Part shown: positions 14,782 to 21,600 of the stretch, piece after piece
Layout of the letters: every line of letters starts with the position of its first letter
How positions within the stretch are numbered: the first letter of the stretch is position 1
Assembly: GCA_029933295.1 (NCBI GenBank)
Contig: JAOZOL010000013.1
Location: forward strand, 1-21,600
Source of the DNA: Desulfobacterales bacterium
GTDB lineage: Bacteria; Desulfobacterota; Desulfobacteria; Desulfobacterales; Desulfosalsimonadaceae
Direction: 5' to 3'
Length of the DNA stretch: 21,600 nucleotides
Notes under the pieces: generated by a model
What the model was told of the DNA's origin: nothing
Databases searched by the model: none
What the model saw: only the letters and a program-made list of their open reading frames with translations
Translations under genes and position numbers: made by a program

Positions 14782-16890
14782 TTATAATTTAAACAGCTTT
14801 TCAATGAGCTGGGATTTCATGATATCCCCCTCAATTTTTAATTTGCCGGACGTATATGCCTGCATGGCCGGAAGAACTCCGCTTATCATATCAACAAAGT
14901 CGGAATCTGATATTCTCAGTGTGCATATCGGTTTTTCATGAATGCCTGAGTTTACCGTACAAGCTCCATCCTTAATCACACAGTTCCAGTCTCCGCCATT
15001 TTTTCCTGAGATATGGTATTGAAAGACAACATCAACATCTTTTGCAGCCTCAGCATTAAAGGCACCCGGCATGGCATCAAAAATATCAGCAACAGAAGCT
15101 GATTCCTTATCACCGGAATCTTCTTTAGCCTGGGGAGGGGCAGTAAAAGCGTTCATGGCATCCCCAACCTGTTCATTGAGCTCAAAATATACTTTTCCGT
15201 TTTTTAAAGAAGATATTTTATCCAGATTCTCGACAACGTCTTCAATGGTCGGCGGATTGACCCCGTCACCGATTGTCGTTCCCGGGCCGGTCACAACTGC
15301 CGCACGATTATAAAATCCCATGCCTGCGTTGTAAATATTTCCGGTTTCTTCACATTTAGAAGAGCTAAGATAAAGTACCAGGGGAGACACAAATTCAGGT
15401 TTCATTTTTTCAAATAATTCAGGGGGCAAAATGTCTTCCGTAAGGCGCGACGCCGCAATGGGCGCGATGGTATTTACCTTGATATTATATTTTTTCCCTT
15501 CGAGTTTTAAAGTATTCATCAGCCCGGCCAGTCCCATTTTAGCGGAAGAGTAGTTTGTCTGGCCGAAATTTCCATATAATCCGGCGGCCGATGTGGTCAT
15601 CACGATTCTGCCGTAACCTTTTTCACGCATGATCTTAAAAGCAGGTTTTGTGACGTTGTAGGCGCCGTTTAAATGGACATCCAATACCGATTGCCAGTTT
15701 TCCGGCTCCATTTTGACAAAACTTTTATCCCGCAAAATGCCGGCATTATTAATCAGGATATCAACCGTGCCATAGGCATCAAGGGCTGCCTTGATAATAT
15801 TTTCACCACCGTCAGGTGTTGCAACATTGTCATAGTTTGCAACTGCATGGCCGCCAATTGCCTTGATTTCATCAACCACCTTTTGCGCCGGTGTTGCAGA
15901 TCCTTCCCCGGATCCGTCCCTTGCACCGCCCAGATCATTGACAACGACTTTGGCTCCGCGTTTTGCAAGTTCAAGCGCGTAAATGCGCCCCAGACCGCCT
16001 CCTGCACCGGTAATAACAGCGACCTGGTCATCAAATCGAATTTCATTTTTTGGAATGTCGCCGAATTCAAAAATTCCGTTGGTAATGACTTCATCACCGG
16101 TCCTGGCATTGATGGTTTTCCAGACGGCTTTGTTGGCTTCTGTTTTCCAGATTTGGGTCTTAATCGGATCACCAGGATACAGTGGTTTTGAAAATCTGCA
16201 CTTCAAGCGACGAACTTTTTCCGGTTCGCCTGGTGTCAGGCTTTGAATTAGCGCTCTGCATGAATAACCGTATGTACATAATCCATGCATAATCGGTTTT
16301 TCAAACCCCGCCATTTTTGCAAATTCCGAATCAACATGCAGGGCAAACACATCGCCGGAAAGCCGATAAATAAGCGGCTGGTCTAAAGAAGGGGTGGCGT
16401 CTATTTCAAAATCCGGTTTCTTGTCCGGAAATTCAAAGGTCTCCTTGGGAGCCGTCTCTCCGCCAAAGCCGCCGTCAAGCCGGCTAAAGAGGGTGATGAT
16501 GCTTGTAAACAGTTTTTTCCCGTTTGAAGAAAACGTGTCACTTTCACCGATTACAAGCGCACCCTTTTCACCCTTGTCGTACATATGGGTAATTTTTCCT
16601 TCGGTGGTGAGGGTGCCTTCAGTGGGTATCGGGTTATGAAAGATGAGATCCTGTTCACCATGGAGAATGCCGGCAAGGTTGATGTTGGAATTTGCAGCGT
16701 AATGGGACAAAAAATCAAAAATTGCGGCAATTGAAAAACTGGGGATGACCTTTAAATCTTTCTCATAACAATAATCCAGATCGGAAAAACCGGCTCCAAC
16801 TCCCAATGCGTACAAGACGACATCTTTCCAGGTGTAATCTTTGGAAACCGGACCGAGCTTTTTTCCGATTGCGTCCAGGTTAAGCGCCAT
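14782..16890 (-). CDS. MFE-2-like multifunctional enzyme: MaoC hydratase, SDR dehydrogenase, SCP2
   Basis: A 702-residue fusion. Residues 1-~280 form the double hot-dog enoyl-CoA hydratase 2 unit of MFE-2 (YALGVGAG...YEKDLKVIPSF; then SGDVFALHVDSEFAKMAGFEKPIMHGLCTYG with Asp180 and His185). Residues ~285-535 are the SDR (GAGGGLGR at 294-301, Ser434, Tyr447, Lys451), and ~598-700 are SCP2. Together they would hydrate trans-2-enoyl-CoA and oxidise the 3-hydroxyacyl-CoA while holding the acyl chain. Peroxisomal MFE-2 has the order SDR-hydratase-SCP2; here the hydratase comes first. The hydratase motif GDxNPLH reads GDVFALH, keeping Asp and His but losing Asn and Pro. The SDR-SCP2 half is a close paralogue of that in the next gene. 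AAGGAGG precedes the ATG by about 8 bases. It is first in the operon, 25 bases before its neighbour. Confidence 0.92.
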   Translation of the reverse strand: MALNLDAIGKKLGPVSKDYTWKDVVLYALGVGAGFSDLDYCYEKDLKVIPSFSIAAIFDFLSHYAANSNINLAGILHGEQDLIFHNPIPTEGTLTTEGKITHMYDKGEKGALVIGESDTFSSNGKKLFTSIITLFSRLDGGFGGETAPKETFEFPDKKPDFEIDATPSLDQPLIYRLSGDVFALHVDSEFAKMAGFEKPIMHGLCTYGYSCRALIQSLTPGEPEKVRRLKCRFSKPLYPGDPIKTQIWKTEANKAVWKTINARTGDEVITNGIFEFGDIPKNEIRFDDQVAVITGAGGGLGRIYALELAKRGAKVVVNDLGGARDGSGEGSATPAQKVVDEIKAIGGHAVANYDNVATPDGGENIIKAALDAYGTVDILINNAGILRDKSFVKMEPENWQSVLDVHLNGAYNVTKPAFKIMREKGYGRIVMTTSAAGLYGNFGQTNYSSAKMGLAGLMNTLKLEGKKYNIKVNTIAPIAASRLTEDILPPELFEKMKPEFVSPLVLYLSSSKCEETGNIYNAGMGFYNRAAVVTGPGTTIGDGVNPPTIEDVVENLDKISSLKNGKVYFELNEQVGDAMNAFTAPPQAKEDSGDKESASVADIFDAMPGAFNAEAAKDVDVVFQYHISGKNGGDWNCVIKDGACTVNSGIHEKPICTLRISDSDFVDMISGVLPAMQAYTSGKLKIEGDIMKSQLIEKLFKL

Positions 16891-16948
16891 TTTTTACTCC
16901 TCCTTGTTTATTTATAGATGTAAAAAAGTTTCTTCATCCTTTTATCTA

Positions 16949-16971
16949 ATCAATTTGTTCCAACAATTGAT
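16949..16971. promoter_or_regulatory. Operator-like palindrome at the MFE-2 operon start site
   Basis: ATCAATTTGTT, CC, AACAATTGAT: the right half is the reverse complement of the left except for one extra T. It covers roughly +1 to +23 of the predicted transcript, where a bound repressor would block initiation. A TetR site is inferred. Confidence 0.5.
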
Positions 16972-16977
16972 GGGGAA

Positions 16978-17006
16978 ATCATATGCTCTTTTATAACACC
17001 TGTCAA
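16978..17006 (-). promoter_or_regulatory. Strong sigma70-type promoter of the MFE-2/HMGS-fusion/thiolase operon
   Basis: On the minus strand TTGACA (17006-17001) and TATGAT (16983-16978) are separated by 17 bases: a perfect -35 and a 5-of-6 -10. Transcription would start near 16971 with a leader of ~80 bases. Confidence 0.7.
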
Positions 17007-17116
17007 AAGTTTTTTTCAATTTTCAAAAAAAGATAGTAATATATTGAAAATAAAGTAATTTTAATGCAATATTACAGATAACAAATAGCTTTAAAATCCA
17101 GATGGCAAAAACTATA

Positions 17117-17143
17117 TTGACTTAAAAACATGAAGTATATAAA
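17117..17143 (+). promoter_or_regulatory. Possible promoter of the racemase/TetR operon
   Basis: TTGACT (17117-17122) and TATAAA (17138-17143), spacer 15. Both boxes are good, but the spacing is shorter than the usual 17. A 17-base spacing would give TAAAGT instead. Confidence 0.45.
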
Positions 17144-17148
17144 GTTGT

Positions 17149-17183
17149 ATCAAGCAAATGATGGAAGCAATCGTTTGATTGAT
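17149..17183. promoter_or_regulatory. Operator-like inverted repeat at the racemase operon start site
   Basis: ATCAAGCAAATGA (17149-17161) and TCGTTTGATTGAT (17171-17183) are reverse complements at 11 of 13 positions, nine bases apart. It overlaps the expected start site. It shares the outer ATCAA...TTGAT with the palindrome at 16949-16971, consistent with one regulator binding both. Confidence 0.45.
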
Positions 17184-17251
17184 TTTGTTTTTTTTATAAT
17201 TACTGATAATACAGTAAAAGATTGATTATTTATTTTTCGGAGGAAAGAAAT

Positions 17252-18400
17252 ATGACAAAAAAAGGTGCATTGACCGGTATAACTGTTCTGGATTTATCCC
17301 GTTTATTGCCCGGGCCTTTTTGTTCGATGATTCTTGCGGACCACGGTGCGAGAGTTATTGCAATCGAAGACAAGCGCTTTGTTTCAGAAGCCGGTGCAAA
17401 TACGACGGTGTATCGAAACAAAGAACATATGACATTAAATTTGAAAACTAAACCCGGGCGTGACATATTTTTTTCAATGGCCGAAAAGGCGGATATTATT
17501 CTTGAAGGGTTCCGACCTGGTGTTACCAAACGACTGGGTGTGGATTATGATTCAATTGCAGCAGTAAATCCAGGAATTATATATTGTTCTATTTCCGGTT
17601 ACGGCCAGACCGGTCCATACCGAAATGAGGCAGGGCATGATGTTAATTATTTAAGTGTCTCAGGCGTTCTGGATCTGTTTGGTGAAAAGGACCGTCCGCC
17701 TTCAATTCCAGGTATCCAGATCGCGGATATGGCAGGCGGGGGCATGAATGCCGCCATCGGTATTCTAATGGCATTGTATTCAAGGGAGCAAACAGGGAGG
17801 GGCCAGTATATTGATATATCCATGACTGATGGGTCTCTGAGCTTATTATCTCTGGTTCTGAGCCTTAAGCAGTTCACCGGTATGCCGGTAAACCGGGCGG
17901 ACTCGTTTTTGTCCCACCGTTATGCATGTTACAACACCTATGAAACGGCGGATAATCGTTATTTGTCCATTGGTGCGGTTGAAAGCAGGTTCTGGAAAAA
18001 TTTATGTGAATATTTTGAAGTCCCGGAATATATAGCATTGCAATATGATGATTTGAAAAGACAGGAAATTATCGATTTTTTGCGTGATAAATTTAAACAA
18101 AAAACCCTGGCAGTCTGGGAAGCGGAACTTGATGGCCGGGATATCTGCTGGGGACCTGTAAAAAGCCTGGACGAGGCAATGGAAAATCCATTGTTTAAGG
18201 AAAGGGAGATGGTTGTCAATTTGAAATCCACCAGCGGAGAGGAGATAAAGGTTTTGGGAGTACCTGTTAAATTAAGCGATACTCCAGGGGCAGTACGAAC
18301 GCCGCCCCCCGAATTTGGAGAAAATACAGTGGATATTTTAAAAGAGCTTGGGGTTTCAGATAAAAGAATTAAGGAATTTTCTGAAAACGGCGTGATTTAA
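17252..18400 (+). CDS. Alpha-methylacyl-CoA racemase (CaiB/BaiF family III CoA-transferase fold)
   Basis: A 382-residue protein of the CaiB/BaiF fold, in the racemase branch rather than the CoA-transferase branch. His129 in AGHDVNYLSVSG, Asp159 in IADMAGGG and Glu244 in GAVESRF correspond to His126, Asp156 and Glu241 of the mycobacterial racemase MCR, each offset by exactly three. It interconverts 2R- and 2S-methylacyl-CoA so that branched chains can enter beta-oxidation. I chose ATG 17252 (GGAGG upstream) over TTG 17222, which has no ribosome site. It lies 17 bases before the TetR gene and divergent from the MFE-2/thiolase operon; AMACR, MFE-2 and SCPx are partners in peroxisomes. A CoA-transferase role is the alternative but is less likely given the intact racemase residues. 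Confidence 0.9.
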   Translation: MTKKGALTGITVLDLSRLLPGPFCSMILADHGARVIAIEDKRFVSEAGANTTVYRNKEHMTLNLKTKPGRDIFFSMAEKADIILEGFRPGVTKRLGVDYDSIAAVNPGIIYCSISGYGQTGPYRNEAGHDVNYLSVSGVLDLFGEKDRPPSIPGIQIADMAGGGMNAAIGILMALYSREQTGRGQYIDISMTDGSLSLLSLVLSLKQFTGMPVNRADSFLSHRYACYNTYETADNRYLSIGAVESRFWKNLCEYFEVPEYIALQYDDLKRQEIIDFLRDKFKQKTLAVWEAELDGRDICWGPVKSLDEAMENPLFKEREMVVNLKSTSGEEIKVLGVPVKLSDTPGAVRTPPPEFGENTVDILKELGVSDKRIKEFSENGVI

Positions 18401-18417
18401 TTTGAGAGGTTTAATAT

Positions 18418-19035
18418 ATGGCATCATCACTTGAAAAGGCAAAACAGAATCCCAATTCCATGAAGGCGAAAATTCTTACTGCCGCACGGAAAATATTCGG
18501 TGAATACGGTTATCACGGCACCACCACGCGAATGATCGCAAAAGCAGTTAATATCGATATTTCCACGCTATATTATCACTGGGGAGAAAAGGGCGATTTA
18601 TATGAGGCCGTGATACGGGATATCAGCGAAGGCATGCGTTTAAAGTTAATCGAGGTGGAAAAAATTATCAAAGGGCGTCCCCTGGCGGAACGGATTGAAA
18701 TTGCTGTTGAAGAGATGGCCGGTTACCTGTTTGAGTATCCTGAAATATCAAATTTAACGCTTTTCAGGTATTTTACCAAAACCCGTCATGGGAGTTTACT
18801 TGATTTCAAAGTCCCTGAATACATCTCCGATATTGCCTATTCAATGGGACTTGCCGATGACCGTAAAAATGTTTCTGTTGAGTCAAAAATGAAGGTTTTG
18901 TCAATAATGAATGCCATTCACAGTTTTGTTTCAGGAGAGAATTTTTTTCGTCCCATGGTAAACCTGGATCGGGAAAGTTATATAAAAATGGCAAAAGAAA
19001 CGCTTAAATTTTTAAATCTGTCGGCGTTTACTTGA
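18418..19035 (+). CDS. TetR/AcrR family transcriptional regulator
   Basis: A 205-residue regulator. The N-terminal DNA-binding domain is plain: MKAKILTAARKIFGEYGYHGTTTRMIAKAVNIDISTLYYHWGEKGDLYEAVI (about 15-66), with the helix-turn-helix in its middle. The rest is the helical ligand-binding domain, with no readable ligand specificity. GAGAGG precedes the ATG by 8 bases. It is co-transcribed with the racemase and probably represses both that operon and the divergent MFE-2 operon through the inverted repeats in the shared promoter region. An acyl-CoA inducer would fit, by analogy with FadR-type TetR regulators. Its stop is 2 bases from the stop of the convergent crotonase gene, and no terminator lies between. 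Confidence 0.93.
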   Translation: MASSLEKAKQNPNSMKAKILTAARKIFGEYGYHGTTTRMIAKAVNIDISTLYYHWGEKGDLYEAVIRDISEGMRLKLIEVEKIIKGRPLAERIEIAVEEMAGYLFEYPEISNLTLFRYFTKTRHGSLLDFKVPEYISDIAYSMGLADDRKNVSVESKMKVLSIMNAIHSFVSGENFFRPMVNLDRESYIKMAKETLKFLNLSAFT

Positions 19036-19037
19036 TT

Positions 19038-19760
19038 TTAATCCTGAACCATCAGAAAAACCGGCTCGATAAATTCCGGGTCTTGCGAATCAATTACATT
19101 GATGATTTGTTTGTGCATACGCTTTTTATGTTCGGCAAAAATCCCTCGTTTTTTGCAAAATGTTTTGGCAAATGCCATTGATTCCGCAAACAGTTCTTCG
19201 GTATTTGCGCATGCTTTCTCAATCACATGGCATGCTTCAAGCTCTGCCGCCCCTGTTTTTTTCCCCGTAAGCTTCATTTCATTGAATTTATATTCCGGGA
19301 TCGCTTTTCTAACAAATGAGATCATGCCGGGCAGGAAAGGTATCCCCAGGTCGACTTCCGGAAAACAAAAATATCCCCGGTCTGATTTCATAAATCTAAA
19401 ATCACATGCACAGGATAGAATGGCACCGTTCCCGAAGGCATGGCCGTTAATGGAAGCAATTACCGGCACAGGCAGCAAAAGCAGTTTTTTGAACACATCA
19501 TTCATACCGTACATAAATTTTTTAATGTTGTCTAAATTCTGATCGGCAAATTGTTTGCCAAGCCAGTCAACGTCAACGCCAAGGGACCAGTATTTCGTAT
19601 CAGTTGAAGTTATTACTGCAGCAGTTACATTGGAATCGTTTACGATTTCATCCAGAACGCTGTTCATTGTTTGTGCGAATTCAAGGTTCTGCCTGTTTTC
19701 TCCGTTATTCAATTTAATTACAGCGACGGTTTCATCTTTTTTCCATTCTATGATCGACAT
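19038..19760 (-). CDS. Crotonase-fold protein, probable delta3,delta2-enoyl-CoA isomerase
   Basis: A 240-residue crotonase superfamily member. The oxyanion-hole segments are WSLGVDVDWL (~58-67) and ASINGHAFGNGAILSCACDFRFM (~102-124). Glu135 in CFPEVDLGIPFLPGM matches the single catalytic Glu of enoyl-CoA isomerases. The first hydratase Glu (in GGxCEL of classical hydratases) is absent, replaced by AIL, and the HAFGNGA...DRGYFCFPEVDLGIPF pattern fits isomerases better. I chose ATG 19760 because GGAG is six bases upstream; the longer TTG start would put that ribosome site inside the gene. It follows the MerR gene by 26 bases. It would move the double bond of cis-3-enoyl-CoAs to trans-2 for beta-oxidation. 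A hydratase name would be the default annotation but is less well supported. Confidence 0.85.
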   Translation of the reverse strand: MSIIEWKKDETVAVIKLNNGENRQNLEFAQTMNSVLDEIVNDSNVTAAVITSTDTKYWSLGVDVDWLGKQFADQNLDNIKKFMYGMNDVFKKLLLLPVPVIASINGHAFGNGAILSCACDFRFMKSDRGYFCFPEVDLGIPFLPGMISFVRKAIPEYKFNEMKLTGKKTGAAELEACHVIEKACANTEELFAESMAFAKTFCKKRGIFAEHKKRMHKQIINVIDSQDPEFIEPVFLMVQD

Positions 19761-19786
19761 ATTAATCTCCAATCTTTTTTGATTTT

Positions 19787-20188
19787 TTAACCCTTCTTGA
19801 TGTTTAACTCATCCATCCGGTTTGATATTTTTTGTTGAATCGCCAGCAGATCCTCTTTAAGAATTTGAAGTTCCTGCATGCGATCGTCGATTTCAAGCAG
19901 TTTTCGTTTGCCGTATGTAAAAGTTTTTTCAAGCTGTTTTTCCTCTTTCATGTTAAAATTAGCCAGACCGATCATTTCGGATATTTCATCCAGGGAATAT
20001 CCCAGCCTTTTTCCCCTTAATATCAATTTTAAACGCGTGCGGTCCCTTTTATCGTAAACACGATGGTTCCCTTTTGTACGTTTGGGCAGGATCAGGCCTC
20101 TTTCTTCATAAAATCGTATTGCACGGGTGCTGATATCCAACTCATCAGCAAGCTCTGAAATCGTGAATAAAATGGTTTCTCTTTTCAT
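19787..20188 (-). CDS. MerR family transcriptional regulator
   Basis: A 133-residue MerR protein. The winged HTH (FTISELADELDISTRAIRFYEERGLILPKRTKGNHRVYDKRDRTRLKLILRGKRLGYSLDEISEMI) is followed by a dimerisation coiled coil (about 85-130) and only a very short tail. No Cys cluster is present, so it is not a metal sensor of the MerR/CueR type. Similar short regulators (LiuR-like) control acyl-CoA degradation genes. I chose ATG 20188, with AGAGG six bases upstream, over ATG 20206, which has no good ribosome site. The isomerase gene follows in the same direction, so autoregulation of this pair is likely. The ligand is unknown. Confidence 0.88.
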   Translation of the reverse strand: MKRETILFTISELADELDISTRAIRFYEERGLILPKRTKGNHRVYDKRDRTRLKLILRGKRLGYSLDEISEMIGLANFNMKEEKQLEKTFTYGKRKLLEIDDRMQELQILKEDLLAIQQKISNRMDELNIKKG

Positions 20189-20275
20189 GTCAGGCCTCTT
20201 TCGCATTACGCTTCAATCCTGGCAGGGACCGGCAATTTTTTCAGGTGACGGATTCTTCTTATAATATATATGGGA

Positions 20276-21600
20276 TCATCCGTCAATTACTTCTCCGTAA
20301 ACAGCATCCCGGGTTAAATTTTTTTTAACCCTGCATTTGATCAGCTTATTTTTAAGAGAATTTTCACCGTTTAGCATCACCCTGACATAGTTTGAACTAA
20401 TGCCTTTTAAATAACCGGTTGCAGCATCTCTTTGTTCTTCAACAAGTACGTTAAGTGTTTTGCCGATCATTTTATTATAAAAAGCGGCTTTTTTATCTTT
20501 GCCCAGTTTTAATATTTTATTACGTCTGTTTTTAATTGTGTTTGTATCAACCTGGTCGGCAAAGGTAAATGCCGGAGTGCCGGGTCGCGGGGAAAAGGGA
20601 AATACATGAAGATAGCTAACCGGAAGGGCGTTTATTAAATCGTAAGTATTGTAAAATGCGTCATCTGTTTCACCGGGAAATCCGATCATTATATCAACAC
20701 CGATGGCGGCATCCGGCAGAAGGGAAGAAATATTTTCTATTAATTTTTTAAACAATTGTTGGTCATATGTTCGTTTCATTTTTTTCAATATCGTGTTGTC
20801 ACCACTTTGCAGAGGAATATGGAAATGACGACATACACGGTCAGATTTTGATGCGAAGTGTAATAATTCATCCGTTAGTTCATTTGGTTCAATGGAACTG
20901 AGCCTTACCCTGGGAATCATGTTGGATTCGCAAATACGTTTTAAAAGTTTAAGCAGGGTTGTTTTAGGATTAAGGTCGAGCCCGTAGCGGCCCATATGAA
21001 TGCCTGTGAGAACTATTTCTTTGGCCCCGTATTGATTCTGGATGTAAATTTCATCCATGACTTCATCCGGCGGGAGACTGCGGCTGGGCCCCCTTGTATA
21101 TGGGACAATGCAGTATGTACAGAAGTTATCGCAACCATCCTGAATTTTAATAAACGGACGGGTGCGGGCACCCATTGCCGAAGAATTAATTTTATGTAAG
21201 CATCGCTCATTTCTGATATTTTTGTGAATAATGATAGGTTCGGTCAGATTTTTATGAAGATGCTGATTTTCGGAAGTGATAATCCGGGCTATGTGATGTT
21301 TGTCCGAGTTTGCTATGATATAATCAAGCCCGGTAATTTTTTTTAAAGTAAGGGGATCTGCCTGCGCATAGCATCCGGTGGCGACTATCAACGCGTTCGG
21401 ATTTTCCCGTATTGCCTTTCGAATGGCCTGTCTTGACTGCATGGCCGCTTTACCTGTTACCGTGCAGGTGTTAATGATACAAAGATCAGTGTCTTTTCCC
21501 CTGCCGACCGATTTATATCCGGCGTTTTGAAACTCTGCATTGATGGATTCCGACTCGACCTGGTTGACTTTGCAGCCAAGGGTTATAACGGAAACCTTTA
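20276..21600 (-). CDS. mtaB: tRNA (N6-threonylcarbamoyladenosine37-C2)-methylthiotransferase, 5' end cut by window edge
   Basis: A radical-SAM methylthiotransferase, open to the right edge, so only a few N-terminal residues are missing; the internal ATG at 21442 is not the start. The UPF0004 domain reads VSVITLGCKVNQVESESI, then CIINTCTVTGKAAMQSR and VATGCYAQ, supplying the three auxiliary-cluster Cys. The radical-SAM motif is DGCDNFCTYCIVPYTRGPSRS (CxxxCxxC), followed by HIPLQSGDNTILKKMKR and a TRAM domain at the end (IGKTLNVLVEEQRD...VYGEVID). TLGCKVNQ and NTCTVTxKAAxQSRQ mark the MtaB branch rather than MiaB or RimO. It converts t6A37 to ms2t6A37 in ANN-decoding tRNAs. This is a housekeeping gene, separated from the MerR gene by 87 bases and probably unrelated to it. 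Confidence 0.95.
   Translation of the reverse strand, partial: KVSVITLGCKVNQVESESINAEFQNAGYKSVGRGKDTDLCIINTCTVTGKAAMQSRQAIRKAIRENPNALIVATGCYAQADPLTLKKITGLDYIIANSDKHHIARIITSENQHLHKNLTEPIIIHKNIRNERCLHKINSSAMGARTRPFIKIQDGCDNFCTYCIVPYTRGPSRSLPPDEVMDEIYIQNQYGAKEIVLTGIHMGRYGLDLNPKTTLLKLLKRICESNMIPRVRLSSIEPNELTDELLHFASKSDRVCRHFHIPLQSGDNTILKKMKRTYDQQLFKKLIENISSLLPDAAIGVDIMIGFPGETDDAFYNTYDLINALPVSYLHVFPFSPRPGTPAFTFADQVDTNTIKNRRNKILKLGKDKKAAFYNKMIGKTLNVLVEEQRDAATGYLKGISSNYVRVMLNGENSLKNKLIKCRVKKNLTRDAVYGEVIDG

Larger units (their letters stand above)
16891..17251. other. AT-rich divergent regulatory region between the MFE-2 operon and the racemase/TetR operon
   Basis: These 361 bases hold no gene. They contain a strong minus-strand promoter and a tentative plus-strand promoter, each with an inverted repeat across its predicted start site (listed separately), plus AT-rich DNA between them (17007-17116) with no clear structure. 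The TetR gene in the plus-strand operon is the natural candidate to bind here. Confidence 0.8.

Noticed and set aside
15673..16191. 172-codon open frame on the plus strand
   Set aside because: It lies antisense to the SDR domain of the MFE-2-like gene, has no ribosome site and no recognisable family; the minus-strand frame is clearly the coding one.
17252..18400. Annotation as an ordinary CaiB/BaiF CoA-transferase
   Set aside because: The racemase residues His129, Asp159 and Glu244 are all present at the right spacing, which favours alpha-methylacyl-CoA racemase.
19099..19542. 147-codon open frame on the plus strand
   Set aside because: Antisense to the crotonase gene, without a ribosome site or recognisable motif.

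Overview
The window looks like chromosomal DNA from an anaerobic, probably sulfate-reducing Desulfobacteraceae-type Desulfobacterota. This rests on the gene set: a tungsten aldehyde:ferredoxin oxidoreductase beside an Fe-alcohol dehydrogenase, several acyl-CoA processing proteins carrying SCP2 domains, a bacterial acyl-ACP thioesterase, moderate-to-low GC and clear AGGAGG-type ribosome sites. Genus cannot be read from the sequence. No tRNA, rRNA, CRISPR array, insertion sequence or phage gene was seen.

Left edge (1-742, plus): the C-terminal end of an amidohydrolase, translationally coupled to a small cupin. Region 748-5396 (minus): a tight, partly overlapping five-gene run encoding a monoglyceride-lipase-like hydrolase, an AI-2E/PerM-type membrane protein, an LpxR-like outer-membrane lipid A deacylase, an acyl-ACP thioesterase and a second alpha/beta hydrolase. 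Together they suggest envelope lipid or acyl-chain remodelling. A degenerate inverted repeat and a DUF4404-like small protein follow (5432-5916).

Region 6006-9601 (minus): a three-gene unit, Fe-ADH, free-standing SCP2 protein and tungsten AOR, read from a good sigma70-type promoter and closed by a hairpin terminator. It looks like an alcohol-to-aldehyde-to-acid oxidation module with a lipid carrier. Divergent from it (9782-10696, plus) is an outer-membrane beta-barrel gene interrupted by one in-frame UGA near the end of its signal peptide. It is either freshly broken or recoded. A bidirectional terminator separates it from the next operon.

Region 10791-16890 (minus) is the most interesting part. 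It is a three-gene operon encoding MaoC-SDR-SCP2, then HMG-CoA-synthase-like/DUF35/SDR/SCP2, then an SCP2-type thiolase. A strong promoter with a palindrome at its start site drives it. Divergently, 17252-19035 encodes an alpha-methylacyl-CoA racemase and a TetR regulator. Racemase, MFE-2-like hydratase/dehydrogenase/SCP2 and SCPx-like thiolase form the same enzyme set that peroxisomes use for alpha-methyl-branched and sterol side-chain beta-oxidation. The HMGS-like domain has lost all three expected catalytic residues and is fused to a DUF35 domain. DUF35 is the element that bridges thiolase and HMGS in archaea. I infer a channelled acyl-CoA chain-shortening complex for a branched or sterol/isoprenoid-like substrate. 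No acyl-CoA ligase or dehydrogenase is present here, so the pathway is incomplete within the window.

Right edge (minus): a MerR regulator with a crotonase-fold enoyl-CoA isomerase-like protein, and the tRNA methylthiotransferase MtaB, which runs off the window.
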